DNA of 64,000 bases from DATGUP01 sp035301265 (GCA_035301265.1 DATGUP010000003.1:434001-498000), one strand, 5' to 3'; numbered from the stretch's first letter, positions 1-8,530 are shown. Program-made: numbers and translations. Notes: generated by a model not told the origin, from the sequence alone.

Positions 1-151
1 CCGAATCGTACGTCCACATTCTCGCGCCTCCAAGGGCCGGTCCCAAAGTTGTATCATGAATAGCAATAATGGCTTTTAAACCAGAGTTTTTATCTTGACA
101 CAAAACGAGTTGTTCATAATCCGCATTTTGCATATACGAAAATAATTCCAC
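1..151 (-). CDS. bcd: Leucine dehydrogenase, N-terminal part (runs off the left edge)
   Basis: The first 50 codons of a Glu/Leu/Phe/Val dehydrogenase are present. The enzyme deaminates branched-chain amino acids to 2-oxo acids with NAD in the cytoplasm, feeding branched-chain fatty acid synthesis. The visible protein contains the family-typical stretch [15 protein letters not shown] and resembles B. subtilis Bcd almost residue for residue. The start is a GTG at 151, preceded by AAGGAGGA at a good distance. No gene lies directly upstream, so it seems to be first in its transcript, whereas in B. subtilis ptb precedes it. The rest of the gene and any bkd genes lie outside the window. A cre-like site and a large inverted repeat lie just upstream. 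Confidence 0.93.
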   Translation of the reverse strand, partial: MELFSYMQNADYEQLVLCQDKNSGLKAIIAIHDTTLGPALGGARMWTYDS

Positions 152-189
152 CGTAGATTCCTCCTTAGTGATTGAATTATTTATGATCA

Positions 190-273
190 TGCAATATTTT
201 TCACGCACCTTAATGTAAGCGCTTTAATAATTTTTGCGCTTATGTGTTGGAAATATCTATGAAAAATATTGCA
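190..273. repeat. Nested inverted repeats upstream of bcd
   Basis: A perfect 14-bp inverted repeat (TGCAATATTTTTCA at 190-203 and its complement at 260-273) encloses a second perfect 7-bp repeat (TAAGCGC at 216-222 with GCGCTTA at 236-242). A short CAC/GTG pair at 206-208 and 244-246 is nested between them. The inner arm overlaps the cre-like site. The structure could be a DNA operator or part of a bcd leader RNA. The sequence alone does not decide which. Confidence 0.7.
213..228 (+). promoter_or_regulatory. cre-like site (CcpA) upstream of bcd
   Basis: ATGTAAGCGCTTTAAT matches the catabolite-responsive element consensus WTGNAARCGNWWWCAW at all but one position (A instead of C near the end). 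Its position 60-75 bp upstream of the bcd start suggests carbon catabolite control of branched-chain amino acid breakdown by CcpA. This is inferred from the motif only. Confidence 0.55.
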
Positions 274-434
274 AGTTCGCTTTGATAGCAATACATCCGT
301 TTTAAGAGTCAAGTCTTAAAATTCTCTATCATAGAATGTAGTTTCTATATCAGTGTGCGATTCCATATTTTATCTTACGTTATTCTGCACGTTTTGGCAA
401 TAATTTCTTTCATTTTATCTTTTTATAGCTATTT

Positions 435-443
435 TGCTATAAT
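435..443 (+). promoter_or_regulatory. Extended -10 promoter of yqzF
   Basis: TGCTATAAT is a consensus -10 hexamer with the TGN extension. No good -35 lies 17 bp upstream, which is common for extended -10 promoters. It lies about 40 bp before the yqzF start. Confidence 0.45.
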
Positions 444-480
444 AAATTTTACCATAAGCGTAGAAAAAGGAGACTAATCA

Positions 481-714
481 ATGATGCGTATTGTTGCCGT
501 ATTGCTGCTCGTTATTCCTGGATTCATAGCAGCTTATGGCATAAAACTCATGCGTGATTCTTTATTTAATGCTTATTTTCCTATATTTGTAAACAGCGGC
601 GTGCAATTTATTATTGGTTTTATCTTATTTGTTGCAGGCATAACTTTTGTTGGCGGTTTCATCGTTCATCGCGATCGTAAAAAACAAAAAAATAAAATCA
701 AACGAAGGGATTGA
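481..714 (+). CDS. yqzF: DUF2627 family small membrane protein YqzF
   Basis: This is a 77-residue protein of unknown function. It has two hydrophobic segments (about residues 4-22 and 38-60) and a strongly basic C-terminal tail, so it should be a small integral membrane protein with a cytoplasmic basic end. Length and sequence (PGFIAAYGIKLMRD near residue 13) match B. subtilis YqzF, which also lies between the branched-chain genes and spo0A. AAAAAGGAG lies upstream of the ATG. No function is assigned to the family, and none can be inferred here beyond conserved position. Confidence 0.85.
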   Translation: MMRIVAVLLLVIPGFIAAYGIKLMRDSLFNAYFPIFVNSGVQFIIGFILFVAGITFVGGFIVHRDRKKQKNKIKRRD

Positions 715-764
715 GGATGGACTATTAATTATTTCCCGTTCGTTTTCCTGTTTTGACTAGAATA

Positions 765-773
765 TGATATAAT
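765..773 (+). promoter_or_regulatory. Extended -10 promoter of the aspartokinase gene
   Basis: TGATATAAT is a perfect -10 with TG extension, ending 33 bp before the thrD start. The hexamer 17 bp upstream (TTCCTG) is a poor -35. No T-box or riboswitch fits into the short leader. Confidence 0.5.
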
Positions 774-806
774 AAGCAACATCTAAATGCTTGAGGAGAT
801 ATATAC

Positions 807-2156
807 ATGAAAGTGGCAAAGTTTGGTGGGAGCTCTCTAGCGAATGCTGAACAGTTCACAAGAGTAGCCTCTATCGTGAAAAACGATCCTTCACGAAAGT
901 TTATTGTTGTTTCTGCACCTGGTAAACAATTTGAACAGGATATGAAAATAACCGATTTATTCATTCAATTGGGCGCCAACTTAGATAACAATGCTCATGT
1001 TTGCAAACAAATAGAGACGATTATGCAACGTTTTTTAAAAATCATAAAAGGACTAAAACTTCCTTTAAACATCGCAGGAGATATTAAACAACGGATCCAT
1101 GCCGTTATAGAAAGCGCACAGCCAAAATTTGTAAAACGGGAAGCTTTAAAGTCGCTCGGCGAAGATTCTTCTGCCCGGATTCTGAGCATGTATTTACAAA
1201 CATTAGGTCTAGATGCAACGTACTTAAGTCCAAAAGATGCTGGCATTTATGTTAGTAATGAACCAGGCCGGGCACAACTGATTCCGGAAAGCTATTCACA
1301 ATTGTATACTTGGCGAAACAAAAAAGGAATTTTTGTGATTCCTGGTTTTTTTGGATACACAAAAGACGGCAAGCTGGCTACATTTTCAAGGGGTGGTTCA
1401 GACATTACTGGTTCTATTGTAGCTGCGGGCGTAAAGGCTGATTTATATGAAAATTTTACCGATGTAGACTCTGTTTATGTAGTTAATCCACAAATTGTCA
1501 ATAATCCTAAAACAATCCATTTACTGACATACAAAGAAATGCGCGAACTTTCTTATGCGGGATTTTCAGTATTTCATGATGAAGCTTTAATCCCTGCTTT
1601 TAAAGCAAAAATACCGGTCTGTATTAAAAACACCAACAAACCAGATGCGGATGGAACTATGATTGTAGACCAAAAGAAACCGAGCGAGAAGTGTGTCGTC
1701 GGCATCGCGAGCGATACCGGTTTTTGTAATATTTTTATCAGTAAATTTTTAATGAATCGAGAATTAGGTTTCGGTCGACGTCTTTTTCAAATCTTGGAAG
1801 AAGAATCCATTTCTTTTGAACATGCTCCATCCGGTATAGACGACATGTCAATTATTATACGCGAAAGTCAATTAACTGATGAAAAGGAACAACTCATACT
1901 CCGCCGTATCCATGAGGAATTACAACCGGACTATGTGCAAATTCAACGCGACTTAGCTATGGTCATGATAGTTGGCGAAGGAATGATGAAAACCAAAGGA
2001 ATCGCTCAAAAAGCAACAACTGCTTTTACAAGAGCCAACGTCAACATTGAAGTGATTAACCAAGGCTCATCAGAAGTTTCGATGATGTTTGGCATTCAGT
2101 CAAAAGATCTGAACCAATCTATTCGATCGCTGTATCAAGCCTTTTTTGAAAATTGA
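807..2156 (+). CDS. thrD: Aspartokinase (monofunctional, ACT domains)
   Basis: Aspartate kinase phosphorylates L-aspartate with ATP, the first step towards lysine, threonine, methionine and diaminopimelate. The N-terminal motif KFGGSSLA (from residue 4), the FSRGGSDITGS segment near 195-205 and the NTNKP loop are typical of the amino-acid kinase fold. Two ACT domains fill roughly residues 300-449, ending in INQGSSEVSMMFG. Length (449 residues) and sequence fit the B. subtilis YclM/ThrD type (aspartokinase III) better than LysC or DapG. It stands alone between yqzF and the convergent spo0A, so feedback control is probably allosteric through the ACT domains. The start is ATG, with GAGGAGAT upstream. 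Confidence 0.93.
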   Translation: MKVAKFGGSSLANAEQFTRVASIVKNDPSRKFIVVSAPGKQFEQDMKITDLFIQLGANLDNNAHVCKQIETIMQRFLKIIKGLKLPLNIAGDIKQRIHAVIESAQPKFVKREALKSLGEDSSARILSMYLQTLGLDATYLSPKDAGIYVSNEPGRAQLIPESYSQLYTWRNKKGIFVIPGFFGYTKDGKLATFSRGGSDITGSIVAAGVKADLYENFTDVDSVYVVNPQIVNNPKTIHLLTYKEMRELSYAGFSVFHDEALIPAFKAKIPVCIKNTNKPDADGTMIVDQKKPSEKCVVGIASDTGFCNIFISKFLMNRELGFGRRLFQILEEESISFEHAPSGIDDMSIIIRESQLTDEKEQLILRRIHEELQPDYVQIQRDLAMVMIVGEGMMKTKGIAQKATTAFTRANVNIEVINQGSSEVSMMFGIQSKDLNQSIRSLYQAFFEN

Positions 2157-2161
2157 ATTTA

Positions 2162-2201
2162 AAAAATATTGCTGTACATATGTTTGCACAGCAATATTTT
2201 T
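2162..2201. terminator. Bidirectional terminator between thrD and spo0A
   Basis: A 14-bp perfect stem (AAAAATATTGCTGT at 2162-2175 and its complement at 2188-2201) has A/T runs at both ends, so it can stop transcripts from both converging genes. Confidence 0.85.
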
Positions 2202-2210
2202 AATCCAGAA

Positions 2211-2996
2211 TCAACTCGCTTTATATTCCAAACGCAATTTGTCGGCCACCATTGCGATAAACTCGGAATTCGTCGGCTTTGCTTTCGTTATACTAACAGT
2301 ATAGCCAAACAAAGCCGAAATGGAGTCGATATTCCCCCGACTCCATGCCACTTCAATGGCATGTCGAATAGCTCGTTCAACTCTTGAAGCTGTCGTATCG
2401 TATTTTTTAGCAATATCAGGGTACAATACTTTGGTTATAGAACCAAGTAGCTCAATATCGTGATATACCATTGTTATCGCTTCTCTTAAGTACATATAAC
2501 CTTTAATATGCGCTGGAACACCGATTTCATGAATAATATTCGTAATGCTTGCTTCCAGGTCCTTCTTTTTCTTTTCCTTTGTCGGCACATTGTGTGTGTT
2601 TGCAAATATGGGCTCATATCCTTGTACTTGGCGAACCCGGTCGGCTAAATGATCCAAATCAAAAGGTTTTAATACAAAATAAGACGCACCTAGATCAACC
2701 GCCTTTTTCATAACTTCTTCTTGACCAAACGCTGTAAGCATAATGACGTTTGGATGATGATCTCTTTGGCTTGTTCTAATCATATTTAAAACGGCCAATC
2801 CGTCTACATGCGGCATGATAATATCAAGAATTAATACATCAGGCTCAAGTTCTTCCAACATGTTCAGGCATTCTTTGCCATCATAAGCAATACCAATCAC
2901 TTCGATATCATGCTGATTGTCAAAGTATTCTTCCATTAATTGCACCAATTCTCTGTTGTCATCAACGATACAAACCGATAATTTTTCCTTTTCCAC
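2211..2996 (-). CDS. spo0A: Sporulation master regulator Spo0A
   Basis: Spo0A is the response regulator at the end of the phosphorelay. Phosphorylated, it binds 0A boxes and switches cells into sporulation. The 261-residue protein has the receiver acidic pair D12/D13, phosphoacceptor D58 in [10 protein letters not shown]88 and K110, then a linker and a C-terminal effector domain. That domain is nearly identical to other Spo0A proteins, including the helix-turn-helix region [18 protein letters not shown] and the end [12 protein letters not shown] chose the GTG at 2996 because AAAGGAGG lies 7 nt upstream and the protein then aligns with B. subtilis Spo0A (267 residues). An upstream in-frame start at 3050 lacks a ribosome binding site. 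A sigma-H promoter with a 0A box lies upstream. Confidence 0.98.
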   Translation of the reverse strand: MEKEKLSVCIVDDNRELVQLMEEYFDNQHDIEVIGIAYDGKECLNMLEELEPDVLILDIIMPHVDGLAVLNMIRTSQRDHHPNVIMLTAFGQEEVMKKAVDLGASYFVLKPFDLDHLADRVRQVQGYEPIFANTHNVPTKEKKKKDLEASITNIIHEIGVPAHIKGYMYLREAITMVYHDIELLGSITKVLYPDIAKKYDTTASRVERAIRHAIEVAWSRGNIDSISALFGYTVSITKAKPTNSEFIAMVADKLRLEYKAS

Positions 2997-3039
2997 TAAA
3001 AATCCTCCTTTTATATAACCTCTTCTCTCTTTGATACAT

Positions 3040-3066
3040 ATTCGACACAACTTTGAATTATCCTTT
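3040..3066 (-). promoter_or_regulatory. Sigma-H promoter with overlapping 0A box, upstream of spo0A
   Basis: On the minus strand AAAGGATAA (3058-3066) is followed after 11 bp by GTCGAAT (3040-3046), a full match to the sigma-H consensus RNAGGAWWW-N11/12-RNNGAAT. TGTCGAA (3041-3047), the Spo0A-binding core, overlaps the -10. This matches the known autoregulated Ps promoter logic of B. subtilis spo0A. Confidence 0.8.
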
Positions 3067-3171
3067 TTTTTACTTAAAAACTTTAGTTTATTTTATATGC
3101 ATATCGATTTTCGTTGTTATTTGATCGTTTCATAAACATTGTAAACGTTTTTTGTGGAAAAATAGTTGATA

Positions 3172-3208
3172 AAAAAACTTGAAACAGAAATACATCCCGT
3201 TTCAAGTT
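3172..3208 (-). terminator. Terminator of spoIVB
   Basis: The 10-bp stem AACTTGAAAC/GTTTCAAGTT (3176-3185 and 3199-3208) is followed on the minus strand by a T run. It separates spoIVB from the spo0A promoter. Confidence 0.8.
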
Positions 3209-3216
3209 AACCTGAT

Positions 3217-4506
3217 TTATCCTGCTTTTTTATTTGGGTCGTAAATGTTAATACCTGCTTCTTCAAGCATCCATTCGATATGCACACCGTAGCCTGAAGT
3301 TGGGTCATTGACGAATACATGGGTGATTGCCCCGACAATATTACCGTTTTGAATGATGGGACTGCCACTCATACCTTGGACAATTCCACCGGTTTCATCT
3401 AATAACTTATCGTCGGTAATTTTGACGATCATACCTTTAGTTGCAGGGGATGTTTGAGATATACTGTTGACAATTTCAACGTCAAATTCTTCCACTTCCT
3501 CCCCTTCAACTACTGTTAAAATTTTAGCGGGACCTTCTTCCACTTCATGGGATAAACCAATCGGCATGGGCTCATCGCTAATGCCGTTGGATAACGATTC
3601 ATCAAGCTTGCCAAACACGCCATACGGTGTGTTTTTCGTAATGGAGCCGATTTGATTTTCTTTCAGTGAAAATTTTGCCTGCTTCTCACCAGGCGTACCA
3701 CTGTTTCCTTTTTCAATCGATGTGATGTTTGAGCGCATAATAGTTCCTTTGTGAATTTCAATCGGTTTTTGAGTATCCATATCCGATATGACATGACCAA
3801 GGGCCCCGTATTTTTTAGATTTTGGTTCATAAAACGTCATGGTACCAATTCCAGCTGCAGAATCTCTAATATATAATCCAATGCGGTATTCATCATGATT
3901 GCTATCTTTTATTGGCTTTAACGACGTTTCAATCGTTTCATTTCCGCGCTTTAAAGTGATTTCCAGTTTTTTGTTGTCTTTTCCAGCTTTTTTTACTAAT
4001 GGTTTGACATCTTCCATATTTTTAATTTGATTGTCGTTGATTTTCAAAATCACATCGCCAACTTTTATATCGGCCTCCTCACCGGGGGAAATATTTGTGT
4101 CTTCATGTTTTACAAGATGATGGCCAACGACAAGTACTCCGCGTGTATGCAATTGTACACCAATCGATTGTCCACCTGGAACGATCTTTAAATCGTCGAG
4201 TACAGAAACATTAACTTTTTTAACCGGTAACCCTCCTGCTTCATACAACAGATGAGTGTTACCAGGTTTTTTAGCTGTAAATTCGGAAGTATCAACCTTT
4301 TGAACCACTTTTTCATCAGGAGCACTTTTAACGCTATAGTTTGTATCATCTGTATTCGGGATTTTAATCGATGATTGATCCATAAAAGTAACGATCTCAT
4401 TAGGGATGGAAAGGTACTTTTGCAATGGTGTTAGAAAGGGAGCTGTTATGAATGCAAGTAAAAGGATAACACCTACGCATATTCGAACGTTATTTTTAAA
4501 ATTCAA
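3217..4506 (-). CDS. spoIVB: SpoIVB serine peptidase
   Basis: SpoIVB is secreted from the forespore into the intermembrane space, where it cuts SpoIVFA and so triggers pro-sigma-K processing. The 429-residue protein has one N-terminal membrane segment (about residues 6-25), a PDZ domain near 110-190, and a C-terminal S55 peptidase domain with the histidine motif GALGHVISD and the serine motif GMSGSPI (Ser near 380). I chose a TTG start at 4506, because GAGGAG lies 9 nt upstream and the length then fits the family (426 in B. subtilis). A longer in-frame version to 4572 has no good ribosome binding site. It lies between recN and spo0A, as in other bacilli. Confidence 0.94.
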   Translation of the reverse strand: MNFKNNVRICVGVILLLAFITAPFLTPLQKYLSIPNEIVTFMDQSSIKIPNTDDTNYSVKSAPDEKVVQKVDTSEFTAKKPGNTHLLYEAGGLPVKKVNVSVLDDLKIVPGGQSIGVQLHTRGVLVVGHHLVKHEDTNISPGEEADIKVGDVILKINDNQIKNMEDVKPLVKKAGKDNKKLEITLKRGNETIETSLKPIKDSNHDEYRIGLYIRDSAAGIGTMTFYEPKSKKYGALGHVISDMDTQKPIEIHKGTIMRSNITSIEKGNSGTPGEKQAKFSLKENQIGSITKNTPYGVFGKLDESLSNGISDEPMPIGLSHEVEEGPAKILTVVEGEEVEEFDVEIVNSISQTSPATKGMIVKITDDKLLDETGGIVQGMSGSPIIQNGNIVGAITHVFVNDPTSGYGVHIEWMLEEAGINIYDPNKKAG

Positions 4507-4671
4507 TCCGCCACTCTCCTCTTTTCTAACCCATACCATATTTATTTCTGTATTCCTAATTTGACCGATCACGATTTATTTTAAACTGGTGAAACATAAG
4601 AAAAGATGTGTAACATTTCCTTTAGCAAGGTGTATAACCACATCGATGGTTGTTAAAGATAAAAAAAATCA

Positions 4672-6384
4672 TTATTCATTTTGCATTTTATAGGCTGAAG
4701 CTAATTCAAGCAGTTCTTTAGCGTGTTCTTTTGCGGTTTCGGTCAATTTAGTCCCTGTAATCATCCGGCTTAATTCTTCCATTTTTTGCGTGTCATTTAG
4801 TTCAGAAACTGTCGTTGTTGTTCGCTCACCTTTTTGTTCCTTCGCAATCAATTTATGAGTATCCGCCATCGCCGCAACTTGTGGTAAATGGGTTATGCAT
4901 AGCACTTGTGATGTTTTGGAAATTTGTTGGATTTTTTCAGCGACGGATTGAGCCACCCTTCCACTAACACCTGTATCGACTTCATCAAAAATGACACTGG
5001 TAACCCTTTGATGACTCGAAAAAATCTTCTTTAAAGCAAGCATAATTCGGGATAATTCCCCGCCCGATGCGACTTTCCCGAGTTCTTTCAATGGCTCACC
5101 AGGGTTTGTAGAAATTTCAAAATGAATATGATCGAATCCATTTTCATGCAGTTGTAATTGACCCTGGTTATAATCATACGGTTTGGTTTCAAAAACGACG
5201 GAGAAAGAAGCTTTATCCATATATAGCTCTTTTAGTTCTTTTTTAATATCTTCGGTTAATAAGCGGGCGCTTTCACGGCGAATATCGTGTAATTGTTTAG
5301 CCTCCAGAAAAGCGTCTTGCTCCATTTCATCGATTTGTTTTTTCAATTGAGAAAGATGTGAATCCTTGTTTTTAATTTGTTCGATTTCTTCTTCAATTTT
5401 AGCAGCATATTCTAATATGTCATTTACAGTTGTTCCGTATTTGCGTTTCAGTCGATTGATTTCATCCAGTCGAGACTCGATTTCATTTAATCGCTGCGAG
5501 TCAAAATGCAATGTATCGAGATAACTGCGTAGATCAAATGCCAATTCTTCAACAATATAATATGAGCTAGACAGCTGTTCTGCTTTATCTGAAATGGATT
5601 CGTCATATTCCTTTATATTTTGCAGGCTTTGCTGCGCCAAATTGAGCCAATCGATTGCTTTTTGTTCCCCGTAAAGCGCGTTGTATGCATCATGAATGCT
5701 ATTGTAAATCCGCTCGTAATTCGCAAGTTGGCTTCTTTCTTGCTCTAGTTCTTCATCTTCATTTGGAACAAGTGATGCGCTTTCGATCTCATGTTTTTGA
5801 AACTCTAGAAGATCGAGTCGTTGGGCCATTTCCCGTTCATTTTCGTTTAGTTCTTCATACCGTTTTTTTAATTTCACTAATTTATCGTATAAAACAGAAT
5901 AGTTTTCTTTAGCCTTTGTTATTCTTTTGCGATCGTATAAATCAAGCAAGTGGATATGTTGATCTCTATCCATAAGCGATTGGGTTTCATGTTGGCTATG
6001 AATATCGATAAGCACCTTTCCGAATTCTTTAAGAATCGCGAGCGTTGTCAGTTTTCCGTTAACACGGCAGATGCTCTTTCCATTTGAAGTTATGGAGCGG
6101 TTTAACACAATCATACCGTCTTCTATTTCTATTCCATATTCTTTACCCACATGATATACAGCATGATTATGATTGATCGTGAATAAACCTTCAATTTCTG
6201 CCTTTTTTGCACCGTGTCGCACAAAATCAACAGAACCCCTACCACCGGCGAGCAATTGGAGTGCATCGATAATGATTGACTTCCCTGCTCCCGTTTCACC
6301 TGTAAGGACGGTCAAACCTTCGTTAAAGGTCATATTGATTTCATCAATAATAGCAAAATTCCTAATTGATAGTTCCGTCAACAT
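4672..6384 (-). CDS. recN: DNA repair protein RecN
   Basis: RecN is an SMC-like ATPase that gathers at double-strand breaks and aids recombinational repair. The 570-residue protein shows Walker A GETGAGKS at 29-36, a central coiled-coil region (about 160-390) rich in E, K, L and Q, the ABC signature region SGGELSRIMLALK and Walker B VIFDEVDTGVSG near 490-500. Length is normal for the family (576 in B. subtilis). It starts 38 bp after tlyA. In B. subtilis ahrC (argR) sits between these two genes, but here there is no room for it. Confidence 0.97.
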   Translation of the reverse strand: MLTELSIRNFAIIDEINMTFNEGLTVLTGETGAGKSIIIDALQLLAGGRGSVDFVRHGAKKAEIEGLFTINHNHAVYHVGKEYGIEIEDGMIVLNRSITSNGKSICRVNGKLTTLAILKEFGKVLIDIHSQHETQSLMDRDQHIHLLDLYDRKRITKAKENYSVLYDKLVKLKKRYEELNENEREMAQRLDLLEFQKHEIESASLVPNEDEELEQERSQLANYERIYNSIHDAYNALYGEQKAIDWLNLAQQSLQNIKEYDESISDKAEQLSSSYYIVEELAFDLRSYLDTLHFDSQRLNEIESRLDEINRLKRKYGTTVNDILEYAAKIEEEIEQIKNKDSHLSQLKKQIDEMEQDAFLEAKQLHDIRRESARLLTEDIKKELKELYMDKASFSVVFETKPYDYNQGQLQLHENGFDHIHFEISTNPGEPLKELGKVASGGELSRIMLALKKIFSSHQRVTSVIFDEVDTGVSGRVAQSVAEKIQQISKTSQVLCITHLPQVAAMADTHKLIAKEQKGERTTTTVSELNDTQKMEELSRMITGTKLTETAKEHAKELLELASAYKMQNE

Positions 6385-6422
6385 GCTTGATCACCTCAGA
6401 ACCGCCTATAGCACATCGTCAA

Positions 6423-7232
6423 TCATAATTGTAGATGGGCATCGTCGACTATTTTTTCAAGTCTATCAACGCTTATATCCGCACCTTCTTTATCTTTTTG
6501 CCAACCTAAATGTGCGAGAAATTCAACGTTTCCATCGCCACCGGTTATGGGGGAAAACGTTACATTATAAATTTGAAATTGCTCTTTTTCAGCAAAATGC
6601 AATACGTGTTTTAAAACCTGGAGATGGGTTTGTTTATCTTTGACAACCCCTTTTTGCCCAACTTGCTCTTTTCCGGCCTCAAATTGTGGTTTAATCAATA
6701 TGATGACATCGCTGTTTGTTGAAAGTATAGACTTAAAAACAGGTAAAATAAGCCGAAGTGAAATGAAAGATACATCTACAGTTGCTAAATCAGGTGTACC
6801 GTAACAAAACATATCAGATGTAGCATAGCGAAAGTTTGTTCGCTCCATGACAACAACACGTTTGTCATTTCTTAATTTCCAATCCAATTGATTATATCCA
6901 ACATCCACTGCATAGGAAAGTTTTACCCCGTGTTGCAAAGCGCAATCCGTAAAACCACCGGTTGACGCACCGACATCAATCATGATTTTATTACGAACAG
7001 AAATTTGAAAGTTCGTCAATGCTTTTTCAAGCTTTAGTCCTCCTCGACTGACATAAGGGATTAACTTTCCTTTGACAGTAAGCGGTATATTTTCTCCAAC
7101 TTTCATGCCCGGCTTGTCAAGCCGCATCTGATCGGAGAATACAAGGCCGGCCATGACAAGACGTTTTGCTTTTTCCCTCGATTCAACAAGTTTTCTTTCA
7201 ACTAATAAAACATCTAGCCGCTTTTTCTTCAT
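6423..7232 (-). CDS. TlyA/YqxC family rRNA methyltransferase with S4 domain
   Basis: The protein has an N-terminal S4 RNA-binding domain (about residues 5-65, RLDVLLVERKLVESREKAKR) followed by an FtsJ-like Rossmann methyltransferase domain with the SAM-binding motif DVGASTGGFTDCALQ. TlyA relatives 2'-O-methylate rRNA, and some have been called hemolysins. The B. subtilis homologue is YqxC. I prefer the ATG at 7232, where AAAGGG lies 8 nt upstream. The ATG at 7238 is too close to that site. It follows oapA after a short gap and precedes recN, suggesting one long transcript from ispA or OLE onwards. Confidence 0.92.
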   Translation of the reverse strand: MKKKRLDVLLVERKLVESREKAKRLVMAGLVFSDQMRLDKPGMKVGENIPLTVKGKLIPYVSRGGLKLEKALTNFQISVRNKIMIDVGASTGGFTDCALQHGVKLSYAVDVGYNQLDWKLRNDKRVVVMERTNFRYATSDMFCYGTPDLATVDVSFISLRLILPVFKSILSTNSDVIILIKPQFEAGKEQVGQKGVVKDKQTHLQVLKHVLHFAEKEQFQIYNVTFSPITGGDGNVEFLAHLGWQKDKEGADISVDRLEKIVDDAHLQL

Positions 7233-7247
7233 TGTCATATCCCTTTA

Positions 7248-7844
7248 TCATTCTTTATTTCCAACCGATTTACTGCTTTTCGGAAGTATAGGTAATTTAA
7301 GTGTATTTTGGAGAAAGGCGATGACTTTTCCAGAAACAAAAATAATGCGTGTTGATGCATGAATAGCCACTGCTTTGCCAACGGCTTTACCACCGACTGT
7401 AAGAGCTGCGACTAAACTTGTCAACAGAACATTTAAGATCGCTTGTACCGTGGAATGATCACCGTTTAACAGTGCGGCAATCTGCAAGACAACAACCGTT
7501 GATGCTGCTCCACTTACAATTCCTGATATATCGCCAATCACATCATTGCAAAAACTCGCAAATTTGTCGGCGTTTCGAATAATGATAACAGCTTCTTTTG
7601 CGCCTTTTACTTTTTCTGCAGCCATCGCATGAAAAGGCGCCTCATCGGCAGCCGTAGAAGCAATTCCTAGCATATCAAATATAATACCAATAACGACGAT
7701 GAGCAGTACTATCATTAAGCCAACAAACCATGCGACATCATTTAAAACAAATGATGAAATGACTGAAAAAATAGCCGCTAGCACAAATGTGATAACGGCG
7801 ATAGTTAAACTGAATTTGATCGATTTTTTAAAATATGGTTTCAT
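7248..7844 (-). CDS. oapA: OLE-associated membrane protein OapA
   Basis: This 198-residue protein is very hydrophobic, with membrane segments near residues 12-34, 38-60, 105-125 and 136-158, and basic ends. It sits directly downstream of the OLE RNA on the same strand. That is the arrangement described for Bacillus halodurans, where OapA binds OLE RNA and anchors it to the membrane. The identification rests on position, size, topology and the adjacent RNA. The stretch around residues 60-110 (GIASTAADEAPFHAMAAEK, then a DKFASFCNDVIGDISG segment) recalls the DUF21 membrane domain of CNNM/CorC-type magnesium proteins, which is my inference. The ATG is preceded by ACGGAG. It is likely co-transcribed with OLE and tlyA. 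Confidence 0.85.
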   Translation of the reverse strand: MKPYFKKSIKFSLTIAVITFVLAAIFSVISSFVLNDVAWFVGLMIVLLIVVIGIIFDMLGIASTAADEAPFHAMAAEKVKGAKEAVIIIRNADKFASFCNDVIGDISGIVSGAASTVVVLQIAALLNGDHSTVQAILNVLLTSLVAALTVGGKAVGKAVAIHASTRIIFVSGKVIAFLQNTLKLPILPKSSKSVGNKE

Positions 7845-7877
7845 GGCAGACTCCGTCTATTCACTCTGATATGTAAG

Positions 7878-8493
7878 AGGTAAGGAATGGTCATTTAAAA
7901 GGGCAAAACTACGGCTTAGGTCCAGTAGGTTTTCCCAGATGAATACCCCATGTTACCATGCGGGCGGTTCCCCTTTAAATTCATCTAAGCTTCGTCGCCG
8001 AAAGCTTGACTGGATTACCACTTAGTCCGTACTCTAATCCCTTTTAAATGTCTGTACGAGCAGTCTAGGAGATTTCCTCAACAGTCTTTGACCGTTTCCT
8101 AGCCTCTTTTGCAGTAATGATTTCATGGAGATAATCGTCATCCAACCTGGTGGCCACCTCAGGTTGAACTTAAAAAGCTCCAATCCCTCTATTACCACTC
8201 AAGGCAGGCTACGCTGCAAACAGGATGTCCCTTATCCTGTTGTGCAGGTTCATACCCCACTCCATGGTGTTCCTAGGCTTAGCAACAACCACAGAAATGG
8301 GCCTCCGCGGAAATCGGGTCAACGCCCACATGCCTTTGTGGATCGCCCGAAATCCTTAACTCCCAGCATTGACCCAAGGCTGGGCGCCTCAAGCCAACAC
8401 AAGGAACTTCATCGATGTGCCCTTTGGCGGATTTTTAGGCCCGCCTTCAGAAACGGAGGACTGACTAGAATACTGCACCATTCCTTACTGGTT
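7878..8493 (-). ncRNA. ole: OLE RNA (ornate, large, extremophilic)
   Basis: About 615 nt without a credible gene lie between ispA and oapA, where OLE RNA is known in extremophilic Firmicutes. The size agrees with the published length of about 610 nt. The ends form a perfect 12-bp closing helix (ACCATTCCTTAC at 8477-8488 with its complement at 7880-7891). The interior is much richer in G and C than its surroundings and holds several local hairpins, for example an AACCTGAGGTGGCCACCAGGTT palindrome near 8143-8165. An extended -10 promoter lies just 5' of it. OLE forms a membrane-bound complex with OapA and affects tolerance to cold, short-chain alcohols and magnesium stress. The boundaries are estimates from the closing helix. 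Confidence 0.85.
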
Positions 8494-8500
8494 CAATTGT

Positions 8501-8509
8501 ATCATATCA
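8501..8509 (-). promoter_or_regulatory. Extended -10 promoter for OLE RNA
   Basis: On the minus strand TGATATGAT, an extended -10, ends 7-8 bp before the expected OLE 5' end (about 8493) and starts within 30 bp of the ispA stop. The -35 is weak. It would allow OLE and oapA to be transcribed independently of the folD-xse-ispA transcript. Confidence 0.5.
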
Positions 8510-8530
8510 CGATGTAAATTTCTATCCATC

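Noticed and set aside
152..300. Sigma-L (-24/-12) promoter for bcd
   Set aside because: TTGCA motifs exist, but no GG lies 10 bp before their GC, so the obligatory spacing is not met.
2997..3050. Longer Spo0A starting at 3050
   Set aside because: The extension would contain the Shine-Dalgarno site and part of the promoter, and it does not align with Spo0A proteins.
8125..8517. Plus-strand open frame of 130 codons within the OLE region
   Set aside because: It has no good ribosome binding site, an unusual composition and no recognisable similarity, and it lies antisense to the structured RNA. It is open by chance because the RNA is GC-rich.
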